This document shows positions 43,135-56,635 of a stretch of DNA of 64,000 bases, in pieces. The notes below the pieces were generated by a model. The model saw nothing but the letters and a program-made list of their open reading frames with translations. It was not told where the DNA came from and did not search any database. Each line of letters starts with the position of its first letter. Position 1 is the first letter of the stretch. Where the stretch lies: assembly GCA_008711295.1 (NCBI GenBank), contig VUYV01000192.1, forward strand, positions 1,390,269 to 1,454,268, written 5' to 3'. The stretch is from Anarhynchus alexandrinus. Its lineage: Eukaryota > Chordata > Aves > Charadriiformes > Charadriidae. A program made the position numbers and the translations under genes.

Positions 43135-46100
43135 AGTAGCCTCAAATTCCCCTTTATCAGGTGGTCTTGCCAAGCAAAACTAGGGGTGACGCCATAACTT
43201 TGTTTCAAGAGATGAGTCTAAAGTCAGACCAGTGCCAATCATTCGTGGAGGGGGGATGCGTGAAGAAGCCCAGACACGGTCTTGGTTTTACTTCAGGGAC
43301 TTTTTCAGAGGACAGTGGGCAATTCACTGAAACATTTCATGATCTGCAGCCCTGGAGCCTCCAAAGGCAGAGCACAGCAGAGCTCTGGCAAGAGAAAATC
43401 TGCAGTACCGGCCCCATAACCAGGTAGAGTTCTTGCCAGGCTCAGGACAAAACATGTGCTCAGGGCAAGTGTAGATTCACACTCAACCAACGTGCAAAAA
43501 CGGGCTCTGTGTGAGGCTGAGCAGTTGCCCTCCCTTCAGCCGTGCTGCATCCTGGCACATCCCGCAGGTACCGGTCTGCGTGCTGGAGGCTGACGCATGG
43601 AGGATCGGGAACCAACAGCCATGGCTGGCAGAGGCTGATCTTCAGCAAGAATCACAACTACATCCCACCTCATGTGAACGAAGTAGAAGTAATTCCATTG
43701 TAATTAAATAGGAATTTTTGTGTGAATTCCAAATGAACCTTTGTAACATTATCATTAGTTCTCAATACATCTCTTATTTTACCTCATTAGAATTATTGGT
43801 AATAAATGGTAGTAACTGGATTGTAATTAAATAGGAATTAAATTTTTACTTCCTAATGAACTACAGTAAAGCAATCACTATTTCAATATACATTAATTGC
43901 TGTTCTGTTAGGAATACAGGCAACTTGGTTTTAATGAATTGGTACAAATTATTATGAATATATGGCCTGAGCCTACAAAATAATCTCACATCAGTAAGTG
44001 TGCCCGGTAGATGTCAGCCAGCTGTGCAGTGAGCACATCTACCCAAGGAACTTGGGACGTGCAGCGTGCTAATGCCAGGAGAGAATACACCGAGTTATGG
44101 CATTTCCACAATAAACATTTTTTTCAGAAGGTTGCAATCAATTTACATAAAGGCCAAACAAGATGCCATTGGGGGTGCCATTGGGGAAGTGGACTAAAAG
44201 GTGTGAGAAACCAACAGCAATAATACAAGACTAGTGCCTTTTTATGTTATTGGTTCCTGTTTGATTATAATAAAAGTGCTTTGTAATATGTCCCAGGGTG
44301 GTAAACTGCATATAGAAACCCCCCTTTTATTATTTATACATTCTCTATCTGTATATAGAGATATATATAATATATGTATGAATAAAATTTCACCTCTATG
44401 ACTGGTCTAGACTTAAAAGCCATAGATCGTGTTTGCTGCTTCGTATTACTGCTGAGGATGTAACAGGGGTTTGGTATAAGAAGGTGCAAGCTGTGAGAGG
44501 CATGTTTGTAACAGGGAGTACTGACGACCTAATAGAGGTTTTGTATCCATGTTCAGGACAGACTTATTCTGGCTTGATGGGACGGGTGGGGGAGTGAACC
44601 CAAAGCATGCCCATAGCTGCTGAAAAATCAGCTTTCTGTTTTCTCTTTGAAAGCCGGCAGCGCATCTCCCACCAAGCAGCCTCTGAGTTACCTTCTGTCT
44701 CCAAAGGGACTGACATGGGCTGAATTCCCCAGGCTTCCACCGGGTGTAAGTTCCCCCTATTAATAACTGAGGAATTGTTTCCATCCAGGCTCCTCATTTC
44801 TGGCCCACCATCATCATCCCACGCTGTTGATTTCTAGGGGACAGCAGCAGTCAGCCACCGCAAACATGGGACATTGTCGCTTGGACGCAGCGTGAGCCAT
44901 CCACGCTGGTGTGATCACAAGGCCTGCCCCAACATGGGTTTACATGCCCTGAAACATCTTCATGTCTCCATTTGTTCACCATCGCTATCATTTTACCTGT
45001 TGTTGTACTGCAAAGTCAGTGTCTGACTCTGACGTTTACAACCCCTTTGGATTCCCAGACCCGGCAGGGGAAATTCAGAATCAGGCTCTGGATGGGATCT
45101 GCGAGAGCCACCGTCACACGGGTGGGCTGCGGGGAGGGCAGCTCCCTGCTTAGGCATCTTTGTTATACCCAAATTTAAATCACAGAGATTGAATAGGGCA
45201 AGTAAACTCACTTTTTCAATTTTGTTACCTAATCAAAACTCTGAAGCTTTCTAGTGCTGGAGAGTGTTCACATATCATCCACTTTCCATATCCAATGCTG
45301 ACAAAACAATAAGGCAGGAATAACATAAGTCGTGAGAAAACTAGTCTGTCTCATAAATCTTCTCAGGAAAGTGGCTGCTGTTTTATGTTATTGCAGTGTG
45401 TTGTTTCCAATGAAGTGATTACTGTTAGATGTATTTTTAAATTGCTTTTGGTATTTTTAAAAATACATGACTTTGAGAGTGATAGAAACGAGATTGAGTG
45501 GCGGTAGACAGCGCCTACAATATGATTAACTTTTTCCCAGACCAGCTACTTCTGAAATTAAGGTTACCAACACAGTTATTGTCAACTTTCCCCTGCCTGA
45601 AAAGAGCTCATTGGAGCCTGTGAAATTTATGCACTTATCCGACGGCCCACCTAAACCCTCCTCTTGCTTCAGACACTAGATGGGCTTGAGTTGTGCTTCA
45701 AGATGTTTGATTAATCATCGCTACTGTCATTTTAAAGTGTGAATGTGCATGTTTATGCACTAAAGCTCTGTAACACAAAGCCTCAAGTTATATCCCGTTG
45801 TGACTGAGAAGTTGTGGTTTCTGTCCACGGAGGGGAGGAACAGCTCTGTGTGTTAACGGCTTCAACCAAGGCACACACACTCCCAAAAAGGCTGAGCTAC
45901 ATTTTAGATAAAGTTCATTTGGAAGACATTCAAGGCAATAAATATCAAGTGAGAGGTTTTCTCGGGGCTTTACAAGTCATTAAAACTCCAGGTAGATTTT
46001 ACCTACCGAAGGCTTCACTTGTGGCTTGCTGAGCTCACGCGGTCCTTTTCCTGGACGTCGCCGTGTCCCTTCCAGCAGCTAATGAAGGCTGTAACCATGC

Positions 46101-47354
46101 CAGGGCCCACCTGCGGGGTCCCTCGGGTTGCCGTGTGATGCACAGACCGGGCACTACAGGGTTAAGCTCACCCAGACAAGAGGAGACTCAATAAGAGGCA
46201 AAAGGAAAATGAATTAGAGGAAAATCAACAGGCAGCAAAGGAAAAACTAAATTACATTTCATGTACACACATGCACTCTTTTGGCTGGAGGGGCAGAAAA
46301 TGTAGCCAAAAGCGGGCTGTTTTTATTCTAAACAGTGCATCAATCCATTGATTAATTTTACACTTTGTTCCTTATGAACCTGGGCTGGGGCCATGAATGC
46401 TGCTATGAAAAGAAGAATATAGCCAAAAAGGAACTCTTAAAAAGTTGGCAGCCGTTTCAAGGCAATGTGTCTGGCCAGCAGGAAGGAGATGGCTCCTCCA
46501 GGGAAGTGTATGGAGCTGTAAAACCATTTGTGAACCGGCCCTGCTCAGTTTATAAGGTGTGTGACTGACTTAAAGTCAAGTTTCTTGCACAAATTTGTGA
46601 CTTGTAAATCGAATGATAAAAGTAGTCTTAGGTATCATTTTTCCAAAAGGGCATTACAAGATTGGTTAAGAATGACTGTATTTCCTCACTAATACCATTA
46701 ACTTCAGAATTGTTTCCATCCATTACTGAGTCGAACAAGGAGGGTTTACTGTAAATTGCTACATGCTGTACGGTTCAGCTGGTCAGCCTTATGGTATAGG
46801 AAGAAGAAATAAACCAAAATCAAATAAAGGAATACGATAAAACACCATGGACCAACTTCAGCCTTGGTGTCATCAAATGCAAATGAAAATTAATGGAGTT
46901 GTGCTCGCTCACACCATGGCTGACACATCCCTTGGCCACAGAGGAAAGGGAGGCAGCTAACCTCCATGTCGCTTCCCAGGAATGGCTACTAGCTCATCAT
47001 TTTCCAGTTACCTGTTATCTGCTGCCTAAATGTTTCCTGAAAAGCTTAATCTACCTCAGGATTTCCCTTCCATAAGTGTGTATTCCTTTCAGCAAGTCAA
47101 GAGGTTAAGGAATGATTTGAGAAATACCCCTAAAATCTCTCCAAGATAAGCCAAGAGTGACTTTAAGTAGGTGGAGGTCTGTGTAAGATCTCAAGGAAAT
47201 GAGACAGAAGGACGGGGAATTCTGTCTGTGATATATCTCATTCCTCACCCAGGCCACATTGCTTAGTGGGGGATAGGGACGGGAGTTTCCATTTACAGGA
47301 GGTTCAGGAATCCCATGATACTGCTTATCTTGTTTGCATCAGGCAAGAGAGAAC
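43135..47354. other. Intergenic, no gene seen
   Basis: The stretch includes an AT-rich block (43680-43980) with a 20-base exact direct repeat, and a TA-rich run near 44.34-44.39 kb. There is a GC-richer patch at 44.6-45.15 kb, and a block at about 45.36-45.75 kb that resembles a non-coding conserved element (ttgattaatcatcgctactg). No open frame has domain-like features. Confidence 0.55.
43697..43839 (+). repeat. Exact 20-bp direct repeat, 123 bp apart
   Basis: The 20 bases attgtaattaaataggaatt occur at 43697-43716 and again at 43820-43839, identical in both places, while the sequence around them differs. Each copy holds a TAATTA homeodomain core. This could be two copies of one regulatory module or a small local duplication. 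Confidence 0.8.
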
Positions 47355-47420
47355 ACGAATCCCACTTACCGATGGGGAAACTCACCTTCTGTAGAAGACT
47401 AACACAAAGCCAGGACACCA
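47355..47420 (-). repeat. MIR-like fragment, minus orientation (weak)
   Basis: The plus strand reads cccacttaccgatggggaaa then ctcac, the complement of the MIR block CAGTTTCCCCATCTGTAAAATGGG, and later aagccaggac, the complement of a GTCCTGGCTT piece. The match is short and diverged. Confidence 0.35.
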
Positions 47421-50400
47421 CTTAAATGCCTTAAAATAGGGATCTGCAGAGGCTGAGGGCAGCAGGGGTTTCACACGGGCAATCTGACCATTCCCCTCAT
47501 CGACACACGGCGCTCCGCAGGCAACGCACGTCCTGGCATCTGTCTGAGGGGACAATTCAGCTCAACAGTGAATTCAACTGCATGTTCAAATTTGGCAACT
47601 GCAATGAGAAAAAATTGTATTTAGGCGAGTTTCTAAACCATTGCTCACCTAAGCCACAAAGCTGCTCCTGCTCAGGCTGTTTGACTACCTGACTTTGAGA
47701 CCTCCTAAGTCCCCACAACCTCAGCGTAAACACTTCTGAGCAAACAGGGGGTCAAGACACTCTGCACAGAACCAATTCTTTCCCTTCTCACTGCATTTCA
47801 ATATTGCTAATTGCTAATTAATCACAGACTTTACACAGCCTCCCCCTTGCCCAAGTTTTACGGTTTAAGTTTTGTTTGAACTGCGCTTCACCCAGCTGAA
47901 CAGCGCTTGAGGGTCAACAGAGCTCTGCAGTGTGCTGTGAGAAGTGATGCTTCTTTTGAGAGGCCTCGTTATTGAAACAACTTTTGAGTTAATGTTTGGA
48001 AATAACTTTGAAATGAGGACTTGCACAGATTTGTTTTCTTAGTGCAGCAATTAGCTTCATGAGCAGTGACTGGCTGCAGTACCTTCTGCCACGTCTGACA
48101 CATTAAATAAATTATTCACTGAGTTCATTAGCTGGAAATACAGTTTGTAATACCTGCCGAGTTACAGGACACGCAGCAACGCCACAGATCATCTCAAATA
48201 GAAAAATGAAGTCAGGTTTTGCTGCTCCTGCATAAACAAAAACAGGATGGTAAAAAAGGTAAATAAGATACTATTTTTCCTACCATGTGGCTCAGTCAGT
48301 TTCTTTCAGAAAATTGCCCCTCTGCCCTGTTCCTTTTTTAATGATCAGATTACAATTCTCTCCTTCCCACCAAGTTGGATTGCCTCAGCAAAAAATCCCA
48401 TTGCCTCTGGTGGAAATATCCTCAGCGTTGCTTACTTTTTAATGAAAGTACGATGTCACAGCCTCAAGAAACAGCTTATTATTTTTCCTGCCAGTCCATC
48501 TCACTGTTGCAAAGAGTCTATTTGTCAGGCTTTACGTGGGCAGGCAGCAGCAACCAGACACCTTCGTGGAAACGTGGAAGCTGGGGCAAGTGGGTTGCCC
48601 TCCATGCTTGCTGGTCTCCACTTGGTGCACTGGGACAAACTCACAGCACTGGTTGTTCCTGTGGGAGATGGGACAAGCTGTGGAGACAGCACCTGTTACT
48701 CTAACAGCTTTTCACCCCCTCACACCCGTACACAAACAGTTCCATGGCTGGATCTGCAGTTGTGAAGTGTGGATGGAGACACGGCTATGGCTGGTTTGAG
48801 CTGCTGGCACCGAGAGACAGCCCTTGAGGAGCCTGGTCTGGATGCAGAAGGTAGAGCTGGAACCAGCTGAGACCACTGGGGCTTTTCATGAGTGGAGAGG
48901 TGGAGGGCACTGGGTAGAGACTGCAAAGGGCCCCCCAGACATGCAGGTCTTCCACCCTCATCAATATCTAGCAGCCCATGCAGTAGGGGTCCTGGCCTGG
49001 GATGATGCAACATCTTGGATCTTACCATGCAGGGCATGGCATTTAAATAGAGAAGGGGACTTTTAAATACCAGTTAGCAGTGGAGCTTAACAAGTGATGG
49101 CAGGGCAGGAGGATGAGGAGACCTTTGGAGCCTTACCTTGCTTTTCCATCCTCATCAGTCAAAGCAGCCCTAAAAACAAAGCCCAGATCCAGCCAACTTC
49201 AACTACATCCTTGAGCTCAACATTTCCTCAGCCAAAGGAGAGAGTCACCCTTTCTTCAAAGGCACTGGAGCCAGTCACTAGTAGTCACTAGTCAGGAAAC
49301 ACCATGCAAGGAGATTGGTGGGATTCAGGTCAGAATGCTGGGATGCATTTTACAGAGACAAGCACCTATAATTCAGCTCCTAAATACAGATTCAAGCATC
49401 AAAATAGGTGACATGATTTTGCAGAAGCACTAAGCAGTGATGGCAGTGGAGGCACCAGGTGAACCCCAGTACATGTGGCAACCATGTGCTCACCTCTGGC
49501 AGAGCTGCCACCCTGAAGCAGGCCTTGGACGACTTACTCCTTTATTTTCTTCAGTTGGATTCCCCCAGGTAGAATTAAAAGGTTTAGCCACTGCAGGTCA
49601 GCTGCATTCTTCCCAGTCACACACCATGGATGACACAGGTCTGCTATGTAAAAAATGCATTGTGTAAAGAAGAGTAGAAGGGAGAGAAGAAATCTAATAA
49701 ATATCCCATTATTTCCAGCGTATATTATGCAAAATTTGGCATGAAATCTTTATCTCACATAAACGTGAAGGTCACTTATTTGTTCATTAAATTCTCCTCT
49801 GTCTACATCATTATGCTCATAGTTTTTCTTATACTTAATGTAGTAAGGGCCTGCCAAACTCATTAGACATCAGCTGATAAATGGATTTGAACTCACAATC
49901 TGTTAAAAATCACATAGGCACATTAGAGCAATATTTCCATGGCTTAGAGACTGTATACATTTAAATCTTCCCAGAGAGCATTTTGAGCATTTTTGATCCA
50001 GCGCAGCAGACTCAACACATAATTCAAGTCTGCTTGCTGTAAAAATTTACAGGCTGGGATCTCAGTATCACTAGTCGTAAATCAAAGCTGCACACTTAAA
50101 AATGTGGTAGTGGCAAAACTGTTGGATAGGGTGTAAACATCATCAAGCTTATTGTCATGCAGCACTTGCATTGGAATAACAGGGAGAGATACCGTTAGAC
50201 GTCGCATATATTTTCTCTCTTCTGGTGGAATCTGTACATGTAACATATAATCCTGTGCAATTTCCAGCCTGGGCAAATCTCTGGATGAGGAAGCGGTTCT
50301 GAAGCTGTCCTGGATTCTCACCCTAGTGCCGTGGCTTCAAATAAGCTTTTACATGAAACGTGGACAGAGGAGAACATGGGGCATGCTTATGCCATAGTTT

Positions 50401-52033
50401 ATGTTTCACTTACTCATTGCTCTTTATTGTAATTTCCCCCAACTGATGATAAAACGCTTATAAAGCATTGGGCTGATAATTTGCAGGCTCTCCCGCTGCT
50501 CTGTTTGTTATAAAGCTACTCATGTCTCCAGGAGAGTCTTTCTTCCTTTTGGATTTATGAGCCTAATGAACCACTGTTATTCTCCATCACAGGAGCCAGT
50601 GATGCTGTGACATTATAGCAGGAAGATTTGAAAACTTATGAGAAAGCACTTGAAACAAACTGCTGCTCTTAATAAGTGCCTCTTGTCTTCAGTGTGGTCT
50701 GAGGAAGATCTAAGCAAGCTAATGAATGAAAAGAACAAACCGAGTCCTGCACTAACCCTGCGAGCTCCACTGCAGAGTAAGTAGTGCTGGTGAGACAAAT
50801 CCTCTGCTGGGATGAACAGCATTTATCAGTGGCGGGATGCTGATACACAGCTCCGCTGAAGGGCCCACTCAGCGTACAAGGACCCTCAGTCCTCAGGACT
50901 GCTTAGATTTTCCAGATCGGGGTTGTTGGATGTACGAGACTAAGTACAATTAAATTGAACTGCAAGTAAATTTAACTTCCACCTTACCGAAAGGTCTTTC
51001 ACTGGAGCTCAGCTGGCAGACTAGACAGCCTTTTGCCCCCCGAGCACTCTAGATTCACTCAAACGCATCTTTTTCTGGGGCCATTCTTGCCAGTCACAAA
51101 ATTCAGATATTTTCAAACCAAAGGAGTGGAGGTGGGGGAGAAGGGATCACTTCCTGAAGACTAGCTGCAGACTGCTGCTTACCCTGTTATTTCCACAGAG
51201 GAGCACATTTCTGCCTACTATTGAAGGGTGCAATGAAGAGAAAGGCAGTACCGTGCCTAGGCCAGCCCCAGGCTATTTAGGAAGTTATAGGTCATAACCC
51301 GCACCTTCATCTCCACCTGGAGACCATTAAGAAGCCCACGTAAAGCCTGGAGCACACGGTTCATTGGCTCCCAGTGAGATGCCCAGAGTTAAAAGCGTGT
51401 CCTGTTCAGAGCCCCATTGTGCAAGCTGTTGTTATCAAAGAGACAGTTCTTGGACCCAAAAATTGACTTCAGCCAAAAAAATGTGGGGAGCAAAACAGAA
51501 GCGAGTTGCCCGGTGTTAAGCAATAAGTCAACAGCAGCGCTAGACGTAGAACCCCGGCGCCTTGGCTGGGAGCGCAAGTGAGACACCAGTATGCTCTGGC
51601 AAGGTTTCTGCTGCCTTTGGCTGTTGTGCTGGATTCCCAGAGACAAGTGGGTTGAGCCAGTTGAGCCATGCTGCCTGTTGGGGCAGAACTTGAGACGACG
51701 CCAGTCCCTTCCCACCCTAAATGTCCCTGCCTGCAGAGCCAGCTGGCTCCCTCCAGGCTCCAGTCAGAGTGTCAGACAACACCTCCGAAACGTGGCTGGT
51801 CAGTGAGCTTACCTGTAGGGCAACCCCGAGCCATGGGCTTCTGCAATAGTCTTGACATAGCCCTTGCTGTCCAGGGGCGATGCTAGAGGTGGCTGGAAGT
51901 TATGTTTGCAGGTGAGCAGTCTTGCCAAAATAATGAGACTTCCCACCACACACAATACTTAAGCACGCTGTCAACTCTGTGTATTATTTATAAAAGCTCT
52001 GCTGTCTTCAGTTAATCTGTAATCATCACATCT
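47421..52033. other. Intergenic, no gene seen
   Basis: The sequence is of mixed composition. The longest open frame (plus, 48247-48765, 172 codons) overlaps two others in different frames on the same strand and has no domain, signal peptide or repeat; I treat it as chance. Short open frames at 51389-51886 lie on both strands. No transposon ends were recognised. Confidence 0.55.
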
Positions 52034-52475
52034 TTCATCAAGGCACACATATCTCAGCAATTGTACTCATTACAAAACCACTATGGCACAATAGGAAACA
52101 ATGACATGTCATTTCTTTTTTTCTGTGATACAGTGGGATTGGGAACTCAGTGCAATACAGGTCATTTAGCCAGGAAAATATTAGTGGAAGATGTATGGCG
52201 ACGTGCCAATCAGTGCTTTGAAAAGCTCAACCTAGGTGACTCTGTTAAAAAGTNTTCATCAAGGCACACATATCTCAGCAATTGTACTCATTACAAAACC
52301 ACTATGGCACAATAGGAAACAATGACATGTCATTTCTTTTTTTTCTGTGATACAGTGGGATTGGGAACTCAGTGCAATACAGGTCATTTAGCCAGGAAAA
52401 TATTAGTGGAAGATGTATGGCGACGTGCCAATCAGTGCTTTGAAAAGCTCAACCTAGGTGACTCTGTTAAAAAGT
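52034..52475 (+). repeat. Near-perfect 220-bp tandem duplication split by an N (likely assembly artefact)
   Basis: Bases 52034-52253 and 52255-52475 are the same sequence apart from one extra T in a poly-T run of the second copy. They are separated by a single N at 52254. Real tandem duplications need not coincide with a gap. Two contig ends that overlap by 220 bases but were not merged, with the negative gap written as one N, would give exactly this. The poly-T length difference is a typical sequencing difference. One copy is probably spurious. Confidence 0.85.
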
Positions 52476-54768
52476 ATTCAAAAGCCCCAATTACAATCAG
52501 TTAAAAGCAATAAGCATGCAAATTATTTTAAAACAAACTTTAATTAATTTCAGCATATGTTTCACTTAGGCTGATTAGTCAAATCTGATTTTCTGAAAAG
52601 AAACAATAAACATCTGCTAATGATGATTTACATATCACCGCTCACATGGCCTGCAGTGTGTTCTGTGGCGACGGAGGTTCTGCACAGCACAGGCAAGAGA
52701 CGCCGCGCTGTGCCAGCTACCCCCAGCCCGCAGCCGTCAGGTACGGCGAGCAACAAAAACTGCTCTTTGCTAGAACGGCTGGGTAGGCCCTAAAAGCACA
52801 TGACGGTGTTTGTATGAACAACTGTCCCAGTAACGCCTTCCCTTTTCATTAAGCACCCTTTGGATGAGAAACAAGTGAAGAAGCCTCACGACCGGACTCA
52901 CAGGCCCCCAAGATGAAGGTCTCCACAGCCTGACCTTGGTGCAGACCCGTACTCCGAGGTGCCAAGCGAGAAGCTATTCAGGCAGCTGCAATCAGAGTAA
53001 CAAGAAGGGCTTAACCTTTTGTCCAGACCCCACTTCCCTCTAAAATCAGTGGGGAAAAAAAAAATCGTTTGCTATAAGCACCTAACTTAGCCAACACAAT
53101 CGCTTATTCTCTGTTCATTATATAGGGAGACAGGATGTGATAATCCTGCATAGTCAGGAGGCTAAATCCCTCTTTACTCCATCGTGGGAGGCCCGAATAC
53201 AGCCCCCTCATACCTTTGGGCCTGTAGCTCAGAGTAATGTAAATATTTAAAAGTCCATGGCATTTTATATTCACAAGGCTGATAATGGAATAGCTTTAAT
53301 ATCCTTATAATGCCAAATCCAGATTAACACGATAATAGTGGCTCCCAAGCAGTTTATTAGCACTCATACCCAATATGTAGTAATCCTAGAGGGGAAGAAA
53401 AGGAAAAAAAGAAGTTGTGCCAATATATACTGCACACCAAGCTGCAGGATGTTGTATCCAAGAGTTCAGTTGTAGAAACCACGTGGCGCCATTACTTGGC
53501 ATGAAGAGAGGATAAGGAGAGAACAGTCTATGACAGGTGTTGCTTTAAATATTTTGAAGATATGCATCAGGAATAGTTCACAAAATGCTTCCAAAGTAGC
53601 TCTTACACCCACTGGGCTTGGCAGTCCTCACTCTTAAAAAACATGAACTTGGCGCAGTAGTCTCCTAAATCTTTTAAACTAGCTTAATCCTCCCAGTAAT
53701 GAAACATGCACTCAGCTAGATGGGTGCATTTATCTGAAACTCACTTATTTACAAGCAACTAAAACATGAAATTAGCTGGTCCCGGAAGGCAGTTTTGTAC
53801 TTCCCAACTCTTCTGCTACCATAAATCAACCCATTCAAGAGGGTGCCACATTTGTTTTTCCCATTCTCACATTCTGTATGAACAATCATACCCCATGTAA
53901 TGCCAAAGATGATCCTCTGGAGATGTCTCTGCGTGATTCTGTGATTTCTGGCTTCTGTGGGACTAAAAGTGCGTGTGTGTTGGCAGACATCAGGAGGTTT
54001 GCAAAATCTGGAGTTCTGGGAATTTTTCAAAGGAGGTTCCTTTACCAAACAGTGCTTCTGCTGTGCAGGCATCAAACGTAAGCGATAACAGTAGGATCAC
54101 CACATTTCCACCAATTACCTCTCTGCAGAGAGCAATCCAGCGGGCAGGAAATAAAGCTGTACTTCAAATGTATGCTCCTTTTATACCCACATCGCCGTGG
54201 AGGCTCAAATGCCCAGACAGGCGGCTAGATGCACTCAGCGCAACCACTCAGCACTTTCTGGGAATGCTAGTTCTGCAGAAGGTTCTTGCATCTCCTCCGT
54301 GGGGAGGGAGAGCAGCCTTGATTTATCAGACACAAAGAATTCACTCCCCAACCTTCTGCCTAGTTTGGTGAAATAAAGGATTTCTCATCAGCGTATTCAC
54401 TAGTGTGTCCTTGTTCCATTACGCTATTTCTGCGTAGCAAAATGTACATTGGTCAAGTAGCACCAATATATTATATTTTCAGCAGAGTTTACTGATTCAT
54501 GACTGTAGAGAACAACACATCTTGGAACCGGAGCAACAGGAGATCAAGGCTCACAACTGGTAGCTGAAAACACCATTGCTAAGCCAGCCAGGCCCTGGGC
54601 AATGGCAGAGCTTCTCCACGCTTCATCTCTGACTGGGAGAAAATGCCAGTTGGCTTCTACCAGAAAATGTAAGCAGCTATTGAAAGGTTAAAACATTTCA
54701 TGCAAAGTGACCTGAAGATGAGAATGTGCCTTCTATTTTTCTTTATAGGGCGGCACATAAGACAGTTT
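52476..54768. other. Intergenic, no gene seen
   Basis: The sequence is AT-rich after the duplication, with a small GC-rich patch near 52.67-52.76 kb (gacggaggttctgcacagca). The open frame at 53973-54371 has no family resemblance. No repeat of note is seen before the A-run at 54769. Confidence 0.55.
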
Positions 54769-54789
54769 AAAAAAAAAAAAAAAAAAAAA
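54769..54789 (+). repeat. Poly(A) tract, 21 A
   Basis: An uninterrupted run of 21 A follows gacagttt. An A-run can be the tail of a retrocopy, but the sequence upstream (54.5-54.77 kb) shows no coding frame or known SINE, so I leave it as a simple homopolymer. Confidence 0.85.
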
Positions 54790-56635
54790 GGACGCTTTTC
54801 TCACTTGCCTGAGAGAACGGCACATTCATAAATACACTTTTTACATCAAACTGTCACCTCTCACCCAGTCATTTCAGCTGTATGACCACTACAAGGATTT
54901 CCCTTTGTTCTGGAACATTTTCAAGTACTGGATCTAATACAGCACAAGGAGCAGCACCAGGCTTGAGAATGCAATCAGGACCACAGAAATAGGAAAGAAT
55001 CTGTTTCCACAGAAACTTTTAGAAAAGAAACAGCAACTCTTCATTCATTCCTGTATCCTCTTCGAGGTCTGGAGTAAAGATTTGCTGGGAAAATGAGTTA
55101 CATGTGAATATACCAGATGATGAGTCAGAAAAGCTCTGGGCAAGAATTCAGCAAACCTCAGTTTTACCAATGTTCATATGCTTCTAAAACAAGATCCTGA
55201 GGAGCTTGTTGTCAGGCACAAGAGAAACTGGGCACGCTGGATATGCGGCTTTTGCCAGCCAGCAAACTGGATACGTGTGTGAGATGGAGGTGGCTTCTCA
55301 CAGATTCTACTCTCCCCTAAATATAGGGGTCCCCAAATTTTGTTGGCCTGGGAACAATTGTGAACAAAAACCATTCTGCCAGAATCTCAGGCTTTTCTCA
55401 TCTTGTCTGCATCAATTCGAACGTTTTAATTCCCTGATGATACAAGCAACACTGGAGGGTCCCAAAGGCGACACAGAAGCCTATGTAAGAGATGGGCTCT
55501 TTTCTGACAGGTATCAAATAACACCTCCAACCTCCTCTGGAAAAAGCGAAAGAGGGGAACAGGATAAAATATACAATGTGATAGCAAAGCTCCTTGTCTT
55601 TGAGAGCAAAACTCCCATCCTGTGCAAAGAATATGAAGGAAACAGATGTTCCCGTGTGGAGTTTAATGGCTAGATTGTTAAAGGGATAACATAATTTCTC
55701 CTATCTGCCTTGCTCAGACTAGTACAGCAAAAATTTTTCCTCCTGACATAAAGATTCTTGATTAAGGACCAGATTCTGACTAGCTCCAAGGTAAATGAAC
55801 AGAAATACCCTGATGGCACTTCCTCCATAAGCGCCCCGCATTCAAAGCTGAAAAATTAGCCCGTGCGCCCAGGGGAGCACAGACACTTTCCTCTGTAGGT
55901 TTCTGCAAGTAGGCATTTCTTGGTGGGAATAATCCTACCAAGGACAGGACAGAGGTGGAGGGGTTTGTGGGCAGCCTCTCTTCCCGGCTAGGGACTATGA
56001 GCAGTTATGTTTTGGGGTTCCCAAGCTCACTTCAGTTGTACACCCTAGTTATGCAATTGCGTTTCCACCAAACTGACTTGAAGTGTCCTCACCTCAGCCA
56101 GGGTCTCAGCTCTCCAAGATTCAACCAAGACTGCAAGTCTCTCAGACCCCCTGAAAGACAAAGGTGCAGAGCACTAAACCCTCTGTGCTGTGCTGTGCCA
56201 TGCCTCCTCAGTAATCTTAAGGCATTGATGGACAGAATTTGTCCTCTAGAAGGTCACAATTAAGATTTTACCGCCAGGTCATACATCCTCTCTCAGTTCG
56301 TCACTTCAGGTTTCGAGCAACTGTATTGGGCGCATTTCAGGTCAGCTCCTTTACTCTTAAGTTAAACCTGATTTCTATCTACAAATAAAAGCAGAGAACA
56401 CCAAGTACATTGCTGGGAAAGCCAGTAGTTAAGAATCACCTACATGACCATGTTATGTCCATGTGAGCTCCTAGAAAAAAAGGTCACCACATATTTATCT
56501 GGCTGCACGCTCGGTAGGAAGTGTGGTCTATGAGAAGTGCTTTTAGCAACAGTTAACATTTTCAAGACAATATGTCAGCTAACGGTAACCTTTGAGAGGA
56601 GGGTTCGAAGAAAGGTTAAGGGAAGTTAACCTAAA
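54790..56635. other. Intergenic, no gene seen
   Basis: A plus-strand open frame of 155 codons at 55206-55673 is the longest here. It has no recognisable domain and no splice sites that make sense of it. A short phrase near 55.77 kb (aaggaccagattctgactag) again resembles the ancient amniote repeat vocabulary. Confidence 0.5.

Noticed and set aside
48247..48765. 172-codon plus-strand open frame
   Set aside because: It overlaps two other frames on the same strand, has no recognisable domain, and has no promoter or splice context.
52034..52475. True recent tandem duplication
   Set aside because: The single N placed exactly at the junction and near identity make an unmerged contig overlap far more likely.
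54769..54789. Poly(A) tract as the tail of a processed pseudogene
   Set aside because: No coding-like frame, SINE or target-site duplication was seen next to it.
55206..55673. 155-codon plus-strand open frame
   Set aside because: No recognisable domain, no similarity I can name, and no neighbouring exon-like blocks.
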